A stretch of 5,751 bases of DNA, taken from the NCBI GenBank assembly GCA_026982215.1, contig JALSHN010000045.1, positions 1 to 5,751 on the forward strand, in the 5' to 3' direction. The position numbers and the translations under genes were made by a program. The number at the start of each line of letters is the position of its first letter. The first letter of the stretch is position 1. The notes beneath the pieces were generated by a model. It was not told the origin of the DNA, ran no database searches, and saw only the letters and a list, made by a program, of their open reading frames with translations. Shown here one piece after another: positions 1 to 4,323 of the stretch. This DNA is from Gammaproteobacteria bacterium. GTDB lineage: Bacteria; Pseudomonadota; Gammaproteobacteria; S012-40.

Positions 1-129
1 GTGGATCGCATCGACGGTGGTTCGTTGTGCGACTTGGCCCCGACGTTGCTCACCCTGTTGGGGTTGCCCGTGCCCAGTGAGATGACCGGCTGTCCCCTGG
101 TGGAACTTGAACGGCGCGAGGCGGTGTAG
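1..129 (+). CDS. gpmI: 2,3-bisphosphoglycerate-independent phosphoglycerate mutase, C-terminal end (partial)
   Basis: The window opens inside this gene, and only the last 42 residues and the TAG stop are visible. They contain the pattern GGSLCDLAPTLLTLLGLPVP followed by EMTGCPLVEL. This matches the C-terminal signature of cofactor-independent phosphoglycerate mutase (E. coli GpmI has a closely similar LADVAPTMLTLMG...EMTGKPL end). The enzyme interconverts 3- and 2-phosphoglycerate in glycolysis and gluconeogenesis, in the cytoplasm, using manganese. The catalytic Ser and metal ligands lie upstream and cannot be checked. Its 3' end overlaps the start of envC by 23 bases in another frame, which fits the gpmI-envC-ctpA order common in gammaproteobacteria and suggests cotranscription. 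Confidence 0.9.
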   Translation: MDRIDGGSLCDLAPTLLTLLGLPVPSEMTGCPLVELERREAV

Positions 130-1249
130 GCGGGGCGTATCGTGCCTCTGTGGCCGGGGGCTCCTCCTGGCCACCCTGTTCGCTGCCGTTTCGTTCCCCG
201 CCTTTTCCGCGGACGAGGCCGCGGCCCTGCGCCGCGACATCGAGACGCGCAAAGCCGAGCAGCAGCGCCTGGAGCGGCGCCTCGAGGCGATGGAAAAGCG
301 CATCGCCCGGCTGGCACGGGAGGCCCGCGAGACCGAGCGTGAGGTCCGGCGGCTGCGGGGCGAGATCGACGAGATCCACCGTCGTGTGGAGAGTGCCCGG
401 GAGCGCCATGCCACCCAGCGGGCGCACTTGGCGCGGCTGTTGCGCCTGCGTTATCTGCAAAGCCGCGGCGGTGAACTGCGCCTGTGGCTCTCCTTCGACG
501 ATCCCGCTGCCGTCGGCCGGGTCCGGGCCTATCTCGACCATCTGACCCGTCATCTCAGTGAGACCGTGGCCGAGGTACGTGATCAGGCGCAGCGATTGGC
601 CCGTCTGGAGGATGAGCGGGTGGCGCTGCTGGCGGATCGTGAGCGGCGCCTGGAGCGGCTCGAGGCCCGCCGGCGGGAGTTGCGGCGTATCCAGGACGAG
701 CGTCGCCGGGTGCTGGCGGCCCTGCAACGCGAGACCCGACGCGATGAGGCCCGCCTGGCGCGGCTGGAGGCGGATCGCAAGCGTCTTCAGGGCCTGGTGG
801 AAACTTTGGAAGGGCCGGCCGAGGCGCAGGGGCGCGGACAGACCACCGTCCGCCGCTGGCGTCGAGCCAGCCTCCGTTGGCCGGTGCAGGGGCGGGTGGT
901 GGCGCGTTACGGGTCACCGCGGGCCGCGGGTGGGCGCATCCGCTGGGAGGGATGGCTCATCGAGGCCCCCGAGGGCACGCCGGTGCGGGCGGTGGACGGT
1001 GGCGTGGTGCGCCGCGCCGGGTGGATGCGCGGCTACGGCAATCTTCTCATCATCGATCATGGCCGCCAGCGTCTCAGTGTCTATGCCTTCAATCAGACCC
1101 TGCTCAAAAAGGAAGGCGAACGGGTGGCCCCCGGCGAGATCGTTGCATTGGTGGGTGCAAGCGGGGGGCGTGAGCGTCCGGCACTGTATTTCGAGTTACG
1201 CCAGAGGGGGCGGCCCCTGGATCCAGCCCGCTGGCTGGCGCGCCGTTGA
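107..1249 (+). CDS. envC: Murein hydrolase activator EnvC (coiled coil plus degenerate LytM/M23 domain)
   Basis: The 380-residue protein is close to the usual EnvC length of about 400. Residues 1-35 look like a signal peptide: an Arg-rich start, a hydrophobic stretch LLLATLFAAV, and likely cleavage after AFSA. Residues 36 to about 235 are an Arg/Glu-rich coiled coil. Residues 256-376 form a LytM/peptidase M23 fold (RWPVQGRVVARYG, GTPVRAVDGGVV, GYGNLLIIDHG, ALVGASGG, LYFELRQRGRPLDP). The zinc ligands of active LytM enzymes are missing: W280 and L284 replace the HxxxD residues, F328 replaces the His of YAH, and A359/Y361 replace HxH. This is the hallmark of EnvC, which in E. coli is controlled by FtsEX and activates the amidases AmiA and AmiB for septal peptidoglycan splitting. 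TTG at 107 is the only usual start codon that keeps the signal peptide, because an in-frame TGA lies at 83-85 and no ATG, GTG or TTG follows for about 60 codons. The ribosome site is weak (GGTGGA at 99-104), so translation may be coupled to gpmI. Confidence 0.9.
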   Translation: MNGARRCRRGVSCLCGRGLLLATLFAAVSFPAFSADEAAALRRDIETRKAEQQRLERRLEAMEKRIARLAREARETEREVRRLRGEIDEIHRRVESARERHATQRAHLARLLRLRYLQSRGGELRLWLSFDDPAAVGRVRAYLDHLTRHLSETVAEVRDQAQRLARLEDERVALLADRERRLERLEARRRELRRIQDERRRVLAALQRETRRDEARLARLEADRKRLQGLVETLEGPAEAQGRGQTTVRRWRRASLRWPVQGRVVARYGSPRAAGGRIRWEGWLIEAPEGTPVRAVDGGVVRRAGWMRGYGNLLIIDHGRQRLSVYAFNQTLLKKEGERVAPGEIVALVGASGGRERPALYFELRQRGRPLDPARWLARR

Positions 1250-1273
1250 GGGTCGGTGCCCTGGCTTTTGCGA

Positions 1274-1279
1274 TATACT
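1274..1279 (+). promoter_or_regulatory. Possible sigma70 -10 box upstream of ctpA
   Basis: The hexamer TATACT lies in the 103-base gap between envC and ctpA, about 75 bases before the ctpA start, and differs from TATAAT at one position. I see no convincing -35 hexamer 16-18 bases upstream, so this may be a weak or activator-dependent promoter. It would let ctpA be expressed partly independently of gpmI-envC. No other structure stands out in the gap. Confidence 0.35.
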
Positions 1280-1341
1280 CGGGACGGTTTTCCGCCGATC
1301 CCGCGAAGATTCCATTCACCTCAAGGAAGGGCAGAGGCCCT

Positions 1342-1345
1342 GGAG
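1342..1345 (+). promoter_or_regulatory. Ribosome binding site of ctpA
   Basis: GGAG sits 7 bases before the ATG at 1353 (a second AGGA core at 1347-1350 is too close to be optimal). It supports this ATG, although the reading frame stays open for hundreds of bases upstream, inside envC. Confidence 0.6.
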
Positions 1346-1352
1346 CAGGAAT

Positions 1353-2675
1353 ATGAAGTGCAAGACGCGCAACTTCCTCATCCTCAGCACGGGCTTGGTG
1401 CTGGGTGTGTTGCTGGCCATCGGTCATGGGGTATGGGCCGATCGGGAATCACCCGCCACCATCGCCCTTCCGCTGGACGATTTGCGCACCTTCACCGAGG
1501 TGTTTGCCAAGATCAAGCAGGAATACGTCGAACCGGTGGAGGACAAGACCCTGCTGGAGAACGCCGTGCGCGGCATGCTCTCCGGGCTGGACCCTCATTC
1601 CGCCTATCTCGATCCCGAGTCCTACAAGGAGCTGCAGGTGGGCACCACCGGTGAATTCGGCGGCCTGGGGATCGAGGTGGGGATGGAAAACGGCTTCGTC
1701 AAGGTCATCGCCCCCATCGACGACACCCCGGCGCAGCGGGCGGGGATCAAGGCGGGCGATCTGATCATCCGCCTCGACGACACCCCGGTGAAGGGGCTCA
1801 CCCTGCGTGAGGCGGTGAAGATCATGCGCGGCAAGCCGGGGACCAGCATCCTGCTCACCATCGTCCGCGAGGGTGAGGAAAAGCCGCTGAAGATCAAGGT
1901 CACCCGGGCGGTGATCCGGGTGAAGAGCGTCAAGAGCCGCATGCTGGACGATGGTTTCGGCTACCTGCGCATCACCAGCTTCCAGTCCAAGACCGGTGAC
2001 AACCTCCACGACGCCGTGCGTCGCTTGAAGAAGGAGAACGGCGGGGCGTTGAGCGGCTTGGTGCTGGATCTGCGCAACAATCCCGGTGGGGTGCTGAGCG
2101 CGGCGGTGGAGGTCTCCGATGCCTTCCTCGACGAGGGGCTCATCGTCTACACCGAGGGGCGCAATCCCAGCTCGCGGTTGAGCTTCAGCGCCACCCCGGG
2201 GGATATCCTCGACGGCGCGCCGTTGGTGGTGTTGGTGAACGGCGGTTCCGCCTCGGCCTCGGAAATCGTCGCCGGTGCCTTGCAGGACCATCACCGCGGC
2301 ATCATCATGGGCGACAAGACCTTCGGCAAGGGGTCGGTGCAGACCATCCTGCCACTGGGCAACGGTTCCGCCCTCAAACTCACCACTGCCCGCTACTACA
2401 CGCCCTCGGGCCGTTCCATCCAGGCCGAGGGCATCGTCCCCGACATCAAACTGGAGCGGGTGCGGGTGGCCGCAGTGGAGCAAGGGTCGGAGGGCATCAA
2501 AGAGGCCGATCTCGCCGGTCATCTGGAGAACGACAAGTCCAACGGCGACAAGGCCGAGAAGGACGACGGCAACGACCTGGTGGAGCTGCTCACCCGCGAC
2601 TATCAGCTCTACGAGGCGCTCAACATCCTGCGCAGCCTCAAGCTCTACCAGCAGCGCAATGCCAAGGCGCAATGA
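1353..2675 (+). CDS. ctpA: Carboxy-terminal processing protease CtpA (S41 family, PDZ domain)
   Basis: A 440-residue S41A peptidase. Residues 1-29 form a signal or signal-anchor segment (hydrophobic FLILSTGLVLGVLLAIG, ending VWAD), placing the protease in the periplasm. Residues 37-100 are the usual N-terminal helical part (VFAKIKQEYVEPV, GMLSGLDPHSAYLDP). Residues 101-188 are a PDZ domain with the carboxylate-binding loop GGLGIEV. The rest is the protease core with LDLRNNPGG, GGSASASEIVAGAL and TFGKGSVQ. The catalytic Ser301 and Lys326 are 25 residues apart and Gln330 follows four later, the same spacing as in the Bacillus CtpB Ser-Lys-Gln set, so the enzyme should be active. A charged, low-complexity linker (about 372-405, rich in Lys/Asp/Glu) precedes a C-terminal helix. 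The ATG at 1353 is chosen because it has GGAG 7 bases upstream and begins the signal segment; the upstream open frame is a shadow of envC. In Pseudomonas, CtpA with the lipoprotein LbcA degrades peptidoglycan cross-link hydrolases. No lbcA-like gene is visible here. Confidence 0.95.
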   Translation: MKCKTRNFLILSTGLVLGVLLAIGHGVWADRESPATIALPLDDLRTFTEVFAKIKQEYVEPVEDKTLLENAVRGMLSGLDPHSAYLDPESYKELQVGTTGEFGGLGIEVGMENGFVKVIAPIDDTPAQRAGIKAGDLIIRLDDTPVKGLTLREAVKIMRGKPGTSILLTIVREGEEKPLKIKVTRAVIRVKSVKSRMLDDGFGYLRITSFQSKTGDNLHDAVRRLKKENGGALSGLVLDLRNNPGGVLSAAVEVSDAFLDEGLIVYTEGRNPSSRLSFSATPGDILDGAPLVVLVNGGSASASEIVAGALQDHHRGIIMGDKTFGKGSVQTILPLGNGSALKLTTARYYTPSGRSIQAEGIVPDIKLERVRVAAVEQGSEGIKEADLAGHLENDKSNGDKAEKDDGNDLVELLTRDYQLYEALNILRSLKLYQQRNAKAQ

Positions 2676-2698
2676 ACCCCGCCCCGCGGTGGTGGCAT

Positions 2699-2727
2699 GC
2701 GGCGGCCCTTCGGGGCCGTCGTTCTTT
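2699..2727 (+). terminator. Intrinsic terminator after ctpA
   Basis: A 10-bp stem (2699-2708 with 2713-2722, including two G-U pairs) is closed by a C(UUCG)G tetraloop at 2709-2712, a highly stable RNA loop. The downstream arm runs into TTCTTT at 2722-2727. It begins 23 bases after the ctpA stop and should end the gpmI-envC-ctpA transcript. Confidence 0.8.
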
Positions 2728-2743
2728 GCGGGGGGACATCGCC

Positions 2744-2749
2744 TACAAT
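2744..2749 (+). promoter_or_regulatory. -10 box of the yajL unit promoter
   Basis: TACAAT matches the sigma70 -10 consensus at five of six positions and lies 40 bases before the yajL ATG. The best-placed upstream hexamer is TTCTTT at 2722-2727 (spacer 16), which is a poor -35 and is also the T-tract of the ctpA terminator. A promoter is expected here because the terminator separates this unit from ctpA. Confidence 0.5.
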
Positions 2750-2777
2750 GGGACGTCGCCGTGAAGAACCGTTACAC

Positions 2778-2785
2778 AGGAGGTG
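2778..2785 (+). promoter_or_regulatory. Strong Shine-Dalgarno of yajL
   Basis: AGGAGGTG is a near-perfect complement to the 16S rRNA 3' end and ends 4 bases before the ATG at 2790. It fixes the start there. An in-frame ATG at 2697 would lie at the foot of the terminator hairpin and upstream of the -10 box, so it is rejected. Confidence 0.85.
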
Positions 2786-2789
2786 GACC

Positions 2790-3350
2790 ATGAAAGACGT
2801 GTTGATCCCCTTGGCGCAGGGGTGTGAAGAATTGGAGGCGGTGACCGTCATCGATCTGCTGCGCCGTGCCGGTCTGGAGGTGGTGGTGGCCGGGGTGGAC
2901 GGGGCCGGCGAGGTTCGGGCCAGCCGTGGCACCCGCCTGTTGCCGGACGTGGCCCTGGATGCGGTGGTGAACGATGATTTTCGTCTGGTGGCATTGCCGG
3001 GGGGATTGCCCGGGGCCGATCACCTGGCCGGCGACGAGCGGGTGTTGGGGCTGCTGCGCCGGACCCATGAGGCCGGGCAGTGGGTGGCGGCCATCTGTGC
3101 CGCGCCCAAGGTGCTGGCCCGCGCCGGCCTGTTGGACGGGCGGCGGGCGACCAGTTATCCCGGGGCCTTGGAGGGTCTGGATGTGGCCGGCTTGGACTAC
3201 CGTGAAGAGCCTGTAGTGGTGGATGGGCGGGTGGTCACATCCCGCGGACCGGGGACGGCGATGGATTTCGCCCTCACCTTGATCGAGTGTGTGGCAGGGG
3301 CGCCGCGCCGCGCCGAGGTGGAGGGGCCGCTGTTGCGGCCGGGCGGCTGA
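2790..3350 (+). CDS. yajL: DJ-1/YajL/PfpI superfamily protein, YajL type
   Basis: The 186-residue protein matches the DJ-1/YajL family in length and motif order: EELEAVTVIDLLRRAG near the start, SRGTRLLPD, LPGGLPGADHL, the nucleophile-elbow motif AAICAAPKVLA, and SRGPGTAMDFAL (151-162). C103 corresponds to DJ-1 Cys106, and E16 to the conserved Glu18 that lowers the Cys pKa. The position of human DJ-1 His126 appears to be Tyr (ATSYPG), as in E. coli YajL, which also lacks that His. Family members are cytoplasmic and have been described as oxidative-stress proteins, chaperones, glyoxalases or deglycases, and the true substrate is disputed. I infer only a role in stress or carbonyl handling. It starts a two-gene unit with its own promoter, and its TGA overlaps the next ATG by one base. 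It could be a paralogue within the family rather than the strict YajL orthologue. Confidence 0.85.
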   Translation: MKDVLIPLAQGCEELEAVTVIDLLRRAGLEVVVAGVDGAGEVRASRGTRLLPDVALDAVVNDDFRLVALPGGLPGADHLAGDERVLGLLRRTHEAGQWVAAICAAPKVLARAGLLDGRRATSYPGALEGLDVAGLDYREEPVVVDGRVVTSRGPGTAMDFALTLIECVAGAPRRAEVEGPLLRPGG

Positions 3351-3919
3351 TGGCAGGCCGGCGCGAGCGGCGCAATCCCCGGCGCGAGGTGGCACGGCGT
3401 TTCCGCCGTGACTACGACGACCCGCGCCTGGATCTGGAGGCGCAAGTGGCGCAGGAGCGTCCCAAGGCCTTGTTGTTCGGCATCGCCGTGGCCCTGGGGG
3501 TGTACGCTGTGTTGTTCGGCCTGGTCTATGTGGCCTGGATGCAGGGTCGGGTGGAGACGGCGGTGTTGGCTAAGTTGTCGTGGATCATCATGGTGCCGGG
3601 GTTGATGATTGGGGCCGGGGCCTGGTTGATCAACCGCAGTCGGCGCGAGTACCCCATCCGTCAGGCGGTGAGGGCCGAGTTGGCTCGCATCGAGGGCAAG
3701 CGTGGGCGGTTGTGGTGTTACACCCCGTTGTTGCCGGAGAAGGTGGAGCCGGGTTTCAAGCGCGCCTGCCAGTTGAGTCGCGAGGGCAAGCTGGACAAGA
3801 TCGATCTGGAGGATTACCTCGGGGCGGTGGCCGCCATCCGGCGGCGTCTTCAGGAGGATCCGCCGTCCACCGAGCTGGCCGAGGAGGTGTTGCAGTGCCT
3901 GGAAGGCGAGGCAGCATGA
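3350..3919 (+). CDS. Unrecognised protein with two transmembrane segments
   Basis: I do not recognise this 189-residue protein. It begins with a very basic cytoplasmic-looking stretch (RRERRNPRREVARRFRR, residues 4-20). Two hydrophobic helices follow, at about 40-63 (ALLFGIAVALGVYAVLFGLVY) and 77-94 (SWIIMVPGLMIGAGAWLI), separated by a short loop. A mostly charged soluble region of about 95 residues completes it. By the positive-inside rule (Arg-rich N terminus, NRSRRE after helix 2), both ends should be cytoplasmic, with a short periplasmic loop between. The C-terminal part contains RLWCYTPLLPEKVEPGFKRA and ends in helical, acidic sequence. The ATG overlaps the yajL stop (TGATG), and no good Shine-Dalgarno lies close by, so translation is probably coupled to yajL. 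No catalytic motif is evident. The composition matches its neighbours. Confidence 0.75.
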   Translation: MAGRRERRNPRREVARRFRRDYDDPRLDLEAQVAQERPKALLFGIAVALGVYAVLFGLVYVAWMQGRVETAVLAKLSWIIMVPGLMIGAGAWLINRSRREYPIRQAVRAELARIEGKRGRLWCYTPLLPEKVEPGFKRACQLSREGKLDKIDLEDYLGAVAAIRRRLQEDPPSTELAEEVLQCLEGEAA

Positions 3920-3931
3920 GCAACCCTTTTT

Positions 3932-3952
3932 CGTGCCACGGGCCATGGCACG
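3932..3952. repeat. Inverted repeat in the convergent gap
   Basis: A perfect 7-bp inverted repeat, CGTGCCA at 3932-3938 and TGGCACG at 3946-3952, with a 7-base loop, lies 12 bases past the end of the membrane-protein gene. Five T bases precede rather than follow it on the plus strand, and neither strand has a T-tract after it, so it is not a classical intrinsic terminator. It could aid 3' end stability or contribute to termination with another factor. Confidence 0.4.
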
Positions 3953-3958
3953 CGGGGG

Positions 3959-3988
3959 AATGAGAACACGGCGGGGGGTGACCCGCCG
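3959..3988 (-). terminator. Possible weak terminator of the minus-strand small gene
   Basis: Read on the minus strand, 12 bases after the TGA of the 79-residue gene, a 7-bp GC stem (CGGCGGG/CCCGCCG, 3982-3988 with 3969-3975) with a 6-base loop is followed by TGTTCTCATT, a modestly T-rich tail. An alternative hairpin (GACCC/GGGTC around 3980-3992) competes with it. The tail is poor, so this is tentative. Confidence 0.4.
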
Positions 3989-4000
3989 GGTCCGTGGTCT

Positions 4001-4240
4001 TCAGTCGCGCAGGGTGAATTGGGGTTCGGGTTCTTGGCCGTTGCTCTCGAAGCGGGCCCGGGCGGCTTTGAGTTCGTTTTCCAAGGCACGAAAGATCTTG
4101 CGGACGTCTTCTTCGTCGTAGACGTAGTTGGTGCGGTTGGCCAGCTTGCCGATCAGACGCAGGTCTTTCAGGGTACGGTTGACTCGCTTTTCGGCCAGTT
4201 TGACGAAGCGCTCCCGGCGTCTCGCCTTGCTTTCACTCAT
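4001..4240 (-). CDS. Unrecognised small basic protein (79 residues)
   Basis: This small protein has no signal peptide or membrane segment. Residues 5-33 are basic and helical (KARRRERFVKLAEKRVNRTL...RLIGKLAN). A central motif NRTNYVYDEEDVRKIFRALE (35-54) leads into a helix ending in Glu/Lys/Ala-rich sequence, and a short tail EPEPQFTLRD closes it. The regular charge pattern and the NRTNY-Y-EED-V-KIF core look like a real folded, conserved protein, but I cannot name its family or function. The ATG at 4240 has GGAAG 5 bases before it. A GTG at 4252 with GAGG 7 bases before it would add four residues and cannot be excluded. The frame also stays open back into the DUF349 gene, but that extension is not credible because it precedes the promoter. 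The gene has its own promoter just after the DUF349 gene. Confidence 0.75.
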   Translation of the reverse strand: MSESKARRRERFVKLAEKRVNRTLKDLRLIGKLANRTNYVYDEEDVRKIFRALENELKAARARFESNGQEPEPQFTLRD

Positions 4241-4245
4241 GTTTT

Positions 4246-4250
4246 CTTCC
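4246..4250 (-). promoter_or_regulatory. Ribosome binding site of the small basic protein
   Basis: GGAAG on the minus strand ends 5 bases before the ATG at 4240 and supports that start. A competing GAGG at about 4260-4263 is spaced for a GTG at 4252. Confidence 0.5.
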
Positions 4251-4293
4251 ACGTGATTTCCTCGTTTTATGTCGCCTACTGAAAGAGGGTGAC

Positions 4294-4323
4294 ATTGTAA
4301 ATGCGGAAAATGTAGTGGATCAA
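4294..4323 (-). promoter_or_regulatory. Sigma70-like promoter of the small basic protein gene
   Basis: Read on the minus strand, TTGATC (4323-4318) and TACAAT (4299-4294) match -35 and -10 boxes at four and five of six positions, with an 18-base spacer. The start point would be near 4287, giving a leader of about 45 bases. The region is clearly more AT-rich than its surroundings. The -35 overlaps the TGA stop codon of the upstream DUF349 gene (4322-4320). Confidence 0.6.

Noticed and set aside
558..1352. Long 5' extension of the ctpA frame through envC
   Set aside because: The extension is Trp/Arg/Ser-rich out-of-frame envC sequence. The ATG at 1353 has a ribosome site and starts the signal segment.
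1449..2672. 407-codon open frame on the minus strand opposite ctpA
   Set aside because: It is a shadow of ctpA produced by high GC and codon bias. The translation is low-complexity with no recognisable domain, while the plus-strand frame is an unmistakable S41 protease.
2697..2789. Upstream in-frame ATG for the DJ-1 family protein
   Set aside because: It sits at the foot of the terminator hairpin and before the -10 box. The ATG at 2790 follows a near-perfect Shine-Dalgarno and matches the family N terminus.
3916..3963. 15-codon open frame starting at ATGA overlapping the membrane-protein stop
   Set aside because: It is very short and runs through the inverted repeat. The product has no recognisable features, and the ATGA overlap alone is weak evidence.
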